Shown here: in pieces, positions 9,133 through 17,004 of the stretch | How positions within the stretch are numbered: the stretch's first letter is position 1 | Layout of the letters: each line of letters starts with the position of its first letter | NCBI GenBank assembly: GCA_002350805.1 | Contig: DEFO01000011.1 | Coordinates: forward strand, 9,954-73,953 | Direction of reading: 5' to 3' | DNA length: 64,000 nt | From: Prevotella sp. UBA2850 | Lineage (GTDB): Bacteria; Bacteroidota; Bacteroidia; Bacteroidales; Bacteroidaceae | Program-made: the position numbers and the translations under genes | Notes under the pieces: generated by a model | Seen by the model: the letters and a program-made list of their open reading frames with translations, nothing else | Told to the model about the DNA's origin: nothing | Databases searched by the model: none

Positions 9133-10989
9133 CTAAAACACCTCTCCCTGTTCGTTAATTAACAAGATAGTCAGTTGGCCTTCAGGTAACAAGCCATCAC
9201 AATGCTTATGGCAATGTTGTTTCACTATAGATGCAAACACAGGTAGCTGCTCTAAAGGAACAATACTCCACAATTCGCGAGCCAGAGTCATCGCCTGAGC
9301 TTTCTCTCTCGTTTCCTCATCACACCCTGCCTCCACTAGCATCTCGTCTATAAAAGCTTTATCCATCACCGTACGCTTGCTATGCGTGTCGAGATGCCCA
9401 GCAGCAAGCTTGACGGCCTTTCCCATCATAACGCCCAACGAAACATGAGGAAATGCATATTCGGCAGCTAACTTGATGGTTTCACCGATGTAGTTGCCAT
9501 ACTCCACAAACACCTGCGGAGGCAAATCGGGGTAACAGGCTTTCACATAGCGCTCACTCTTGGCTCCACTATTGATGACCACACGGTCGCAACCTGTTGC
9601 CTTTGCCACCTCCATACACTTACGAATAGAGTTCAGAAACCCTTCTTCAGAGAATGGCTTGATAACACCCGACACGCCCACAATGGAAATGCCGTCGACA
9701 ATGCCCAACCGTGGGTTGAACGTCTTCTGGGCAATCTCACGACCTCGCGGAACACTTATGGTCACACGAAGATGAACGGGTTGTGACAGGCAACAACTTG
9801 GGGCATCGACATCTGCCTCAAGTGGCATGTCTACTTTTGCTTCACGATCCTCAATGATAGCCAGCAGATTGTTGCGAATCATCTGCCTTGGTACTTTGTT
9901 AATGGCCGGCTCGCCAGGAGGATAATCAAAACCTGCCAAAGTGATGGTCCCCACCCCTTCGCCACCAATGATATCAATCTGATGAATGCCGGTATTGTCG
10001 CTTACGCACTCCACCTTGGCACAAATCTCAACACCTTTCGTAATATCAGGGTCGTCGCCGCTATCCTTAATCGTGTAGGCATCATTCTCACCATAAAAAA
10101 CGGGCACGGCAATATGCTCGCCATTGGGCATGCACACCCTCACCTCCCGAGGCGTCTCCCCGTAAAGAAGACGCTTTGTAGCAGCCATCGCACTAGCTGT
10201 AGCATAAGTACCGGTGGTTAGGCCACTTCGCAGAGGATAGAAATCGGGCAGCAACGACTCAACCATCCGCCGCAAGCCGTGTTCTCCGTCAACACAAACA
10301 AACTCTGCCGGCGTGGGAGGGCGCTTGATGGCAAACATTCTGATATTGAGTTTCTTTGCAGCCGCAACCTTCAACGGAAAACCACCCGTCACCCCACTCT
10401 CTTTCATCAAGATGGCATCGGGATGCATCTCTCCGAGCACGCGTTCCTCATCCTCGCCTTCTTGGTAATAGCATAATTGCTCCGTGCCAGCCCCTTGTCT
10501 CAATGCCAAAGCAACCGAACTCTCACGTGGCAGGATACGATAACGCATGCGAATGCCCTTCGACTCGAGCGGGATGAGCTTTCCAATCGTCTGAACACCC
10601 GTCGTAGCCAAGAGCAACTGCCCTTGAGCCAGATGGACGTTTTCCACAAACTGCTCAATGCTATCGAACCACTCTATCTGTTTATCCCGCTCGGGGAACA
10701 AACGCTCGAAACGAATGGCAGGGATATGCAACTGAGCAGCCACCGAAGCCACCGTCTGATGCAACTGCTCTGCAAAAGGATGGGCAGCATCCACCAACAA
10801 GCGGATATGATGATCACGACAGAAACTCAACATATCGGCGGAATTCATGGCACCATCGATTGCCACACCATGATGAAGCGTCACGTCCTGACCGCCCGTT
10901 TTGGTGCTGTAGAAGAATACTTGGCCAGCCTCTTCCAGCTCTTTAATGGCCTTTCTTCCCTCTGTGGTTCCGCCGAAAACTAATATCAT
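9133..10989 (-). CDS. cbiJ-cbiD: Fused precorrin-6A reductase / cobalt-precorrin-5B C1-methyltransferase
   Basis: A 618-residue bifunctional enzyme of anaerobic cobalamin synthesis. Residues 1-245 are CbiJ/CobK-like, with the N-terminal nucleotide-binding start MILVFGGTTEGR, LLVDAAHPFAEQ and the later KESGVTGGF; this half reduces the corrin macrocycle with NAD(P)H. Residues 253-618 are CbiD, beginning LRSGLTTGTYATASAMAA and containing SVPRGREIAQKTFNPRLGI, which carries out C1 methylation and loss of the two-carbon fragment. The stop is 70 bases from the convergent permease gene. It is the last gene of the cobalamin operon, 56 bases after cbiG-cbiF. Such a fusion is known in Bacteroidota. Confidence 0.92.
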   Translation of the reverse strand: MILVFGGTTEGRKAIKELEEAGQVFFYSTKTGGQDVTLHHGVAIDGAMNSADMLSFCRDHHIRLLVDAAHPFAEQLHQTVASVAAQLHIPAIRFERLFPERDKQIEWFDSIEQFVENVHLAQGQLLLATTGVQTIGKLIPLESKGIRMRYRILPRESSVALALRQGAGTEQLCYYQEGEDEERVLGEMHPDAILMKESGVTGGFPLKVAAAKKLNIRMFAIKRPPTPAEFVCVDGEHGLRRMVESLLPDFYPLRSGLTTGTYATASAMAATKRLLYGETPREVRVCMPNGEHIAVPVFYGENDAYTIKDSGDDPDITKGVEICAKVECVSDNTGIHQIDIIGGEGVGTITLAGFDYPPGEPAINKVPRQMIRNNLLAIIEDREAKVDMPLEADVDAPSCCLSQPVHLRVTISVPRGREIAQKTFNPRLGIVDGISIVGVSGVIKPFSEEGFLNSIRKCMEVAKATGCDRVVINSGAKSERYVKACYPDLPPQVFVEYGNYIGETIKLAAEYAFPHVSLGVMMGKAVKLAAGHLDTHSKRTVMDKAFIDEMLVEAGCDEETREKAQAMTLARELWSIVPLEQLPVFASIVKQHCHKHCDGLLPEGQLTILLINEQGEVF

Positions 10990-11045
10990 ATATCTGTCAT
11001 CTCGTTGAGTAACGTCAATACATATTCTATAATGTCCCGAAGACT

Positions 11046-12818
11046 TTATTCGTCCTTCGCCTTTCTAAAGAGATGGGTGAAATGGCTTGAATAGAGTTCG
11101 GACAGGCCCTTTCGGTTATCTATCGACTCGCCCACGACGAGCATGGTGGTCAGCGTCAGGTGATTATCATGAACAATCGTTGCCAAATCTTTCAGCTTTC
11201 CGCGGTAGATGCGCTGGTCGGGCCAGGTTAGATGGTAACAAGCGGCCACAGGCGTGTCTTCAGGATACTCCTGCAACAACTCGCGTTGCACATCGTCGAC
11301 AATAGCAGCACTCAAGAAGATGCACATGGTGCTCTGGCTTCGTGCTAGCAGATGCAGTTTTTCCTTTTCAGGCATGGGTGTGCGCCCCTCGCCTCGAGTA
11401 AGTATGATGGTTTGCGTGCGCTCGGGGATGGTGAACTGGCTGCGCAACTCGGCGGCGGCGGCCAGGAACGATGAGATGCCGGGAGTAATGTGGTAGTTCA
11501 TGCCGTGACGGTCGAAGAAGGCCATCTGCTCTTGGATGGCACCGAAGATGCATGGGTCGCCAGTATGCAAGCGCACAATGTATTTCCCCTTGTCGTAGAA
11601 CTCCTTCATGAGTTCACATTGTTCCTCAAGAGCCATCGACGCCGACGAGCGAACCACGGCACCCTCCTTGTGGCACATCGTCAGCTCGCGAGGCACCAAC
11701 GAACCGGCATAGAGAATCAGGTCGGCACGCTCGAGCATTCTCCGTCCGCGAACCGAAATCAAGTCGGGATCGCCAGGGCCGGCTCCCACGATTTCAATGT
11801 GCCCCTCACGCAAAAACTGACGGTCGACGGCCACGGCAATAGTATAGTCTTTCCCTTTTACCTTGGGCAGCAACAACTTCCCAAGGTTAGATGCCAGTAA
11901 GGCAGAAGCCTCACAAACGCTGGGCGTCCCTACATGCTTGGCTACAGTGGTGCTCGGGGTGGGCACCTCTACCTTTGAGAGTTCGTCGGCGGTATAAAGA
12001 CTCAGCTCCGAGAAGCACAATTCCTCTTGAAGCTGCTTTACAACAGGCTCTTCGGCTTTAATGTCAATCGTGCAAATGCTTCGAATGGCATTCAAATGGA
12101 AGTGGTGAGCCAGGAGTTGCTCACGGATTTCCTCCATCACGCTCAAGGGCGCCTTGTGCGCCAGCCCGATGCCCATGTCGAGCACCCGGGGCACAAACTG
12201 AAGTGTGGGAATTCCGTCAGGAAGATGATAAACAAATGGCGAGACGATGATGGCCAGGTGATAATCACCCTCGACGATGGCATCGACCGAACTGACGATG
12301 GTCACATGCGATGGCTTCGTACGCTCCATTAATTCGGTGCCTCGGTCGCGCATGTCGAGAAGAAGTGCCGTTGGCTCGCGGTTGACAAACTTGGCAATGA
12401 TTGTGTTGAAATCGGTTGTCGTGCTCGTATGCCAATGGTTGGCGGCGCCCATGGTGTCGAGCGCCCAAAGCCCGGCATTGTCGCTTTGGGTGGTAATGAC
12501 GGGCTCAACACCCAAGGCCGACGCCACATGTTTGGTCAGTTCGTTGGCGCCACCGACGTGTCCCGAAAGGACAGAAATCACATGACGGCCAAAGGTGTCG
12601 ACGCATACCACGGCCGGATCGTCGTGCTTGTCGGTCATCAACGGAGCGATCGTTCGCACACAAATGCCCATGGCTCCGATGAAGATGAAAGCGTCGAATC
12701 GACTCCATTCTCCAGCCACATCAGAGCGCTGGATGAGCACACCATTCAGTTCCTGGCGGAGGACATCGGCCACACGGGCGCCTTCCTCACTAATTTGTAT
12801 GATAGCTACTTTTTGCAT
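11046..12818 (-). CDS. cbiG-cbiF: Fused cobalt-precorrin-5A hydrolase / cobalt-precorrin-4 C11-methyltransferase
   Basis: A 590-residue bifunctional enzyme. Residues 1-330 are CbiG: the N-terminal part holds FIFIGAMGICVRTIAPL and VISVLSGHVGGANELT, and the C-terminal part begins VLDMGIGLAHKAP. CbiG opens the ring lactone. Residues 338-590 are the SAM-dependent CbiF/CobM methyltransferase, starting IEIVGAGPGDPDLISVRG and containing RLHTGDPCIFGAI and ITPGISSFLAAAA. CbiF methylates C11 and CbiG acts on its product, so the fusion joins consecutive steps. Its start overlaps the end of cbiE-cbiT by 13 bases. Confidence 0.93.
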   Translation of the reverse strand: MQKVAIIQISEEGARVADVLRQELNGVLIQRSDVAGEWSRFDAFIFIGAMGICVRTIAPLMTDKHDDPAVVCVDTFGRHVISVLSGHVGGANELTKHVASALGVEPVITTQSDNAGLWALDTMGAANHWHTSTTTDFNTIIAKFVNREPTALLLDMRDRGTELMERTKPSHVTIVSSVDAIVEGDYHLAIIVSPFVYHLPDGIPTLQFVPRVLDMGIGLAHKAPLSVMEEIREQLLAHHFHLNAIRSICTIDIKAEEPVVKQLQEELCFSELSLYTADELSKVEVPTPSTTVAKHVGTPSVCEASALLASNLGKLLLPKVKGKDYTIAVAVDRQFLREGHIEIVGAGPGDPDLISVRGRRMLERADLILYAGSLVPRELTMCHKEGAVVRSSASMALEEQCELMKEFYDKGKYIVRLHTGDPCIFGAIQEQMAFFDRHGMNYHITPGISSFLAAAAELRSQFTIPERTQTIILTRGEGRTPMPEKEKLHLLARSQSTMCIFLSAAIVDDVQRELLQEYPEDTPVAACYHLTWPDQRIYRGKLKDLATIVHDNHLTLTTMLVVGESIDNRKGLSELYSSHFTHLFRKAKDE

Positions 12819-14050
12819 TTCAAAATCTCTATGGGGTTAAAGTCGTTGAGGGTGATTCTAAGGGGAATTTCTTGTTGCAATCCCAATTCGCGGCAGGCAT
12901 CGTTCCACAACTGATGGCTGTCGGTATGAACCTTGGGGGAGGTCACGCTATTGAAAACGATGATGCCTCCGGGCGCCAGCACCGTGAGAACCTTCCGCAT
13001 GATTTCCTTCAGATGACCGCCGTGCCCCCCTATGAACACCGCATCGGGTTGTGGCAGGTCGTGAATATCGGTCACGAGGAAATCACCCATGTGGACGCTG
13101 ATGCCAGGCGTTCCGAACCTGCGGGCATTTTCGTTGATGATGGCTTCGCACTCAGGACGAATCTCAAACGAATGGATTTGCAGGTGAGGGAACTGCAGGC
13201 GCGCCTCTATGCTGATGCTTCCCGTGCAGAAACCAATGTCCCACAACACCTGCCGGCAAGACAGGTCCAGCGCTTGAAGCGACAGAAGGCGTATGGGCAT
13301 CTTCGTAATCATCTTCTCGCGTCCGTCGAGCAGGGCAAAGGCATGGTCGGGAATGCCGAAGCATGGGCGATGAGCATGAAGGGCAGAAGTATCGGCACAG
13401 AGTATCAGGCAATTAGGATAATCGAAACTCATCTGCGAGGCCTCGGCGAGAGTCAATGTGCTAATGCGCTCCCGCTCGAGATTCCCCAGATGCTCGCCCA
13501 CATGCATGATGTAGTTGGTATAGCCATAATCCATCATTCTCTCGGCAATGGCTGCTGGAGTGTGCTCACGGTCGGTCAGCACGCCTATCTTGGGCGTCTG
13601 CTCTATCAGCGCACGGTCGAATGCGGGCCACGGACGCCCCGTGAGCGAGACGATGTGCATATCGTGGTAGGGCAGCACCAGCCTGTGGGCCAATGTCTGT
13701 AATGAGTTGAACGACGGAAAGAGCACGATCTCAGCATCGGGCATCTTTCGGCGGATGGTATTGGCAAACCCGAAGAACAAGGGGTCGCCCGAGGCGAAGA
13801 CGATGATGGCGGAAGACGACTGAGGGTCGTCCGGGGAAGCATAAGTTTTATACTTCTCAAACACATTGTCCAGCGGAACGGTGATATCAACCCACTCTGC
13901 CTCGGCGGGGAGCACACCGGCGACTATCTCATGATGACGCCTGCCACCCGAGAATACCCGGCCCTTGCCTATTGCCTCCATCACATCCGGAGAGAAATAA
14001 GGATGGGGCGCATCAGTAATTCCTATGACGATAAATCTCAACTTACTCAT
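12806..14050 (-). CDS. cbiE-cbiT: Fused precorrin-6Y C5/C15-methyltransferase (CbiE-CbiT, CobL-like)
   Basis: A 414-residue protein. Residues 1-205 are CbiE-like (FIVIGITDAPHPYF, then ASGDPLFFGFANTI, a tetrapyrrole-methylase fold), which methylates C5. Residues about 225-414 are CbiT, a class I SAM methyltransferase with the nucleotide-binding loop VLWDIGFCTGSISIEA and the later PDAVFIGGHGGHLKEI; it methylates C15 and decarboxylates the C12 acetate. The gene is preceded by a 213-base gap that holds a 21-bp repeat island and a heptanucleotide repeat, the only long non-coding interval between the fused cobalamin genes. Confidence 0.93.
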   Translation of the reverse strand: MSKLRFIVIGITDAPHPYFSPDVMEAIGKGRVFSGGRRHHEIVAGVLPAEAEWVDITVPLDNVFEKYKTYASPDDPQSSSAIIVFASGDPLFFGFANTIRRKMPDAEIVLFPSFNSLQTLAHRLVLPYHDMHIVSLTGRPWPAFDRALIEQTPKIGVLTDREHTPAAIAERMMDYGYTNYIMHVGEHLGNLERERISTLTLAEASQMSFDYPNCLILCADTSALHAHRPCFGIPDHAFALLDGREKMITKMPIRLLSLQALDLSCRQVLWDIGFCTGSISIEARLQFPHLQIHSFEIRPECEAIINENARRFGTPGISVHMGDFLVTDIHDLPQPDAVFIGGHGGHLKEIMRKVLTVLAPGGIIVFNSVTSPKVHTDSHQLWNDACRELGLQQEIPLRITLNDFNPIEILKCKK

Positions 14051-14075
14051 TTCTATCTAATAACCTTGCATTTCC

Positions 14076-14201
14076 AGAGTAGCCTCCCAGCTTCGTAGAG
14101 TTGCCTTCCAGCTTCGTGGAGTTGCCCTCTGCAATCGTGGAGTAGCCTTCCTGCTTCGTAGAGTAGCCCTCTGCAATCGTGGAGTAACCTTCCATATTCT
14201 C
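14076..14201. repeat. 21-bp tandem repeat island A (six units)
   Basis: Six consecutive 21-base units with no interruption. On the plus strand each unit is built on GAG(T)(A/T)(G/A)CC(C/T)(T/C)C plus a nine-base segment such as AGCTTCGTA, AGCTTCGTG or GCAATCGTG. It lies between two cobalamin genes. The unit is a multiple of three, so a minus-strand frame stays open through it, but nothing suggests that it is translated. The same family occurs at 22468-22530, 32864-32947 and 39701-39760. Confidence 0.9.
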
Positions 14202-14233
14202 AACTCGCAATCGTGAACTTAAAGTCTGATGCC

Positions 14234-14261
14234 TTGAACTTTGAACCTTGAACTTTGAACT
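14234..14261. repeat. Heptanucleotide tandem repeat
   Basis: Four uninterrupted copies of a 7-base unit: TTGAACT, TTGAACC, TTGAACT, TTGAACT. It ends three bases from the stop of cbiH-cbiC. A simple-sequence tract of this kind can vary in copy number, but it lies outside any reading frame. Confidence 0.85.
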
Positions 14262-14263
14262 TC

Positions 14264-15682
14264 CTAAAGGTCTCGGCCAGGCTTCAACTGTTCGGCGTCG
14301 TCGAAGCAAAGAATAGCATTACAGAGTGTAGCGGCCAGATTGCTACCGCCCTTACGACCTTCAACGATGATCTTAGGTATGTCGGCAAAAGGCTTCACCA
14401 TGTGCTTCGACTCGCGCACATGTACAAACCCTACGGGGGCGGCAATGATGCCTGCCGGACGGGCCTTGCCCTTGCGAATGAGGTCGCACAATTCCATGAG
14501 TGCCGTCGGCGCATTGCCAAAGGCGAACAAGGCATCGGGATGCTCCTCGACGGCCAGACGTATGCCGGCCTGGGTGCGCGTGATGTTCATCGTCTTGGCC
14601 ATTTCTGGCACACGTGGGTCGCTCAGATAGCACTTGGCCTCGATGCCGAGACGCGCCAGCGCTCCTTTGCGCACACCGCTGGTTACCATAGTCACATCGC
14701 TCACAATGGTGTTCAACTCCCCGCTGGCCACCTTAGCATACAGGCGCTCAACGGCTTGCGGGTCGGTGTAGAGAATGTTCTCCATGTCGAAGTCGGCCGT
14801 CGTGTGAATAGCGTGCAACAATGCCCACTTGTGGCCAAGAGGCAGATTCTTGTTCTTGAGTTCGCTCTCGATGGTGCGGAAGCTCTCTATCATGATGCTC
14901 TGACCTGGTTTGATGCCGCCCTTCTCACTATTCTCATCGCGGTAATAGCCGCGGGGCGTAATGAAGGTGTTGTTCCAAGCGTACGATTGCGAGTTGCCGA
15001 TGATGAGAACGGTAAACATGTCGATGTCCTCAGGGTTCAATTCGCCCAGGGTGGTCAGCGTCACCTGCTCATCATCCCTACCCGCCTGACGAACATATCC
15101 GACGGGAGTCTGAGGCGAGCGTCCCTCTTTCAGGAACAGCTCTTTCAGCCGGTACAATTGCCAGTAGCGGCCGTGGCTCTTAGGGTTGTAGACGGCGGTG
15201 ACGAAGTCGGCCATAGCGGCGGCACGGATGCGTCGCTCTATCATGTCCCATGGCGTCATCAAGTCGGATAACGAAATCACACAGAAATCGTGGCCGATGG
15301 GGGCGCCCAACAATGAGGCCGCTTTTTGGAACGCCGACACACCGGGATGGCTCACCACCTCAACGTCGGACTGCCTTTCGCGCTTCATTTCATAGATGAG
15401 GGGCGTCATACCGTAAATGCCTGCGTCGCCACTACTAATGACCACTACTGTCCGGCCTTGCTCGGCCATTTGGAAGGCCTGCTCGGCCCGGTCGCGCTCA
15501 CGCTTCATGCCCGTGTCGATGCACTCTGCGCCGGCACGGAGATAAGGCTCAACAAACTGGAAATAGTATTTGTATCCTACTACTACGTCGGCCTCGCCAA
15601 CGGCCTCAACAACAGCCGGAGTAATGTCCTCTTTGCTGCCAGGGCCAAGGCCTACGACTATGATTTTCGGTTTCTTCATCAT
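14264..15682 (-). CDS. cbiH-cbiC: Fused cobalt-precorrin-3 C17-methyltransferase / cobalt-precorrin-8 methylmutase
   Basis: A bifunctional cobalamin-synthesis enzyme of 472 residues from the start at 15682. The N-terminal 240 residues are CbiH/CobJ (KIIVVGLGPGSKEDITPA, VVVISSGDAGIYGM, VSHPGVSAFQKAASLLGAPIG), which methylates C17 with ring contraction. The C-terminal 200 residues are CbiC (HTTADFDMENIL, VSDVTMVTSGVRKG, GNAPTALMEL), which moves the C11 methyl group to C12. The frame is open to an ATG at 15703, but a -7 element at 15701-15708 would place that codon upstream of the transcript start, so I chose the double Met at 15682/15679. These two activities are far apart in the pathway, unlike the CbiE/T and CbiG/F pairs. 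Confidence 0.92.
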   Translation of the reverse strand: MMKKPKIIVVGLGPGSKEDITPAVVEAVGEADVVVGYKYYFQFVEPYLRAGAECIDTGMKRERDRAEQAFQMAEQGRTVVVISSGDAGIYGMTPLIYEMKRERQSDVEVVSHPGVSAFQKAASLLGAPIGHDFCVISLSDLMTPWDMIERRIRAAAMADFVTAVYNPKSHGRYWQLYRLKELFLKEGRSPQTPVGYVRQAGRDDEQVTLTTLGELNPEDIDMFTVLIIGNSQSYAWNNTFITPRGYYRDENSEKGGIKPGQSIMIESFRTIESELKNKNLPLGHKWALLHAIHTTADFDMENILYTDPQAVERLYAKVASGELNTIVSDVTMVTSGVRKGALARLGIEAKCYLSDPRVPEMAKTMNITRTQAGIRLAVEEHPDALFAFGNAPTALMELCDLIRKGKARPAGIIAAPVGFVHVRESKHMVKPFADIPKIIVEGRKGGSNLAATLCNAILCFDDAEQLKPGRDL

Positions 15683-15700
15683 GCTTTGGGTTTTATGGCA

Positions 15701-15708
15701 CAAAGATA
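15701..15708 (-). promoter_or_regulatory. -7 element upstream of cbiH-cbiC
   Basis: Minus-strand TATCTTTG followed by T matches the Bacteroidota -7 consensus. A TTTG at the right distance is not obvious. Together with the hairpin at 15745-15781 it suggests that the fused cobalamin genes can be transcribed apart from the riboswitch-controlled genes. Confidence 0.45.
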
Positions 15709-15744
15709 CGAATTATATTTGAATTATCGGCCATCATAAAACAG

Positions 15745-15781
15745 AAATGTATGTCCTGCCCGCCGACAGAGACATACATTT
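15745..15781 (-). terminator. Hairpin after the cobaltochelatase gene
   Basis: A perfect 11-bp inverted repeat (AAATGTATGTC / GACATACATTT) with a 15-base loop. Read on the minus strand it is followed by TTTCTGTTTTATG, a loose U-rich tail. It sits 69 bases after the cbiK stop, where a terminator or partial attenuator would separate the uptake genes from the ring-building genes. Confidence 0.6.
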
Positions 15782-15849
15782 CATAGTCTATAAAGAGAGA
15801 GAGAAATCAACTAGTGCGTTCCACGCTCATCGAGTGACGCCGTGGCGAA

Positions 15850-17004
15850 TCAATCGGGAGCTGTGGTAGGAGTAGAGAGAGCCTCGTCGGTGCCGAGTTT
15901 CCTGATAGCCTCGTTGGTGTGGTTCATCCAAAGCTTGCGAACAGCTGCACGCTCGCCGAGGGCAGGAATATACTCCTCGCCCGACTTGTATTTCTTCCAG
16001 CAGGCTGAGGTGAAGTTGGTCTCGTAGGCGGTTGTCTTGATGCCTGCGGCATTGAAGAGAGAATACCAGCTCTCGTCGTCATCGGGATCAGCCATGTCGT
16101 TGTGAGCGTGGTCACCGGCAATCGACATGAGCGGGTAAAGCTGGGCAACCTTCGAGTTGTTCTTGGCGTAAACCATTGACTTGGTCACGTCACCCACTTC
16201 AATATTGAAGGTACCGCCATTGATATGATTCAACACATCCTCGGCATAAGTCTCGTCCATATCAACGGTTCCCACATAGTAGTTGGGGCTGAGCGCACGC
16301 AGATGATCCTCGAGCTGGAGATAACGCACGTTGCCACCATAGTAGTCGTAACCCTCAGGATTACCATGACCCATGAAAGCAACAATACCGTTGCTGACGG
16401 CAGACTTGATGTCGGCCTCCTGATTGAGCACGGCAGCCAGGCGCTGGGCATCGCTTTCCTCAGCCATGAGCGGAGTGCCGACCACAACGTTCTGGTCGAG
16501 GCTCTTCATGTAGGTCATGGTGAAATCGCCATTACGGTTGTTCATGAAGTCCTTCACATAGGTGTCGCGCACACGGCGATACTCCTCACCGGGAATCACC
16601 TGAAGCGACTGTACAACCACCTGCTGATAGCCGGCAAGACCAATGGCGGTGAGCCAGTGCTCAGGATCGTAGTAGTCGCGGGGAGCTACGTTCTCGCCCT
16701 CGCGTGCGTTAGTGATACAGATGGCTGATGAGAACGAGAGATAAACGTCCCAACCGCTGAAATTGCTCTTGTAGTCGTTCACAATGGTCTCAAAGGTGTC
16801 GTAAGCCTGCTCCCAAGTAGAACCGAAAGCTACCAGCAGAATCACCTTGTTGCTCTTCTTCTGGCTGTTCACCATCTTGTTGACGGCCTCTTGATACCTC
16901 TGATAATTCGACTGGGTGTCGTCGTCATCGTCGCTACATGCCACGAAACTCATGCTAGCCACAAATGCCAGCATGGCAATCATCAAGAATTTAATCTTCT
17001 TCAT
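15850..17004 (-). CDS. cbiK: Lipoprotein sirohydrochlorin cobaltochelatase (CbiK-type)
   Basis: Class II chelatase that inserts Co2+ into sirohydrochlorin, the first committed step of anaerobic cobalamin synthesis. The metal-site blocks align with the well-studied Salmonella CbiK: VIPGEEY (Glu140/141), AFMGHGNPEG (His213) and LMSIAGDHAHNDMA (His299). Salmonella CbiK has 264 residues and is cytoplasmic. This one has 384 and begins with a lipoprotein signal peptide, lipobox SFVAC with Cys23, followed by SDDDDD. An acidic run right after the cysteine resembles the surface-export signal of Bacteroidota lipoproteins. The start overlaps the TonB-receptor gene by 14 bases. The role could be chelation outside the cytoplasm or metal/tetrapyrrole scavenging. 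Confidence 0.88.
   Translation of the reverse strand: MKKIKFLMIAMLAFVASMSFVACSDDDDDTQSNYQRYQEAVNKMVNSQKKSNKVILLVAFGSTWEQAYDTFETIVNDYKSNFSGWDVYLSFSSAICITNAREGENVAPRDYYDPEHWLTAIGLAGYQQVVVQSLQVIPGEEYRRVRDTYVKDFMNNRNGDFTMTYMKSLDQNVVVGTPLMAEESDAQRLAAVLNQEADIKSAVSNGIVAFMGHGNPEGYDYYGGNVRYLQLEDHLRALSPNYYVGTVDMDETYAEDVLNHINGGTFNIEVGDVTKSMVYAKNNSKVAQLYPLMSIAGDHAHNDMADPDDDESWYSLFNAAGIKTTAYETNFTSACWKKYKSGEEYIPALGERAAVRKLWMNHTNEAIRKLGTDEALSTPTTAPD

Noticed and set aside
14076..14201. CRISPR array
   Set aside because: Units are 21 bases with no unique spacers between them, the period is too short, and no cas gene is in the window.
14043..14309. 88-residue minus-strand frame over repeat island A
   Set aside because: It is open only because the repeat period is a multiple of three; it overlaps the starts and ends of two real genes and has no own start signals.
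14255..15271. 338-codon plus-strand open frame opposite cbiH-cbiC
   Set aside because: Antisense shadow of a well-supported two-domain enzyme.
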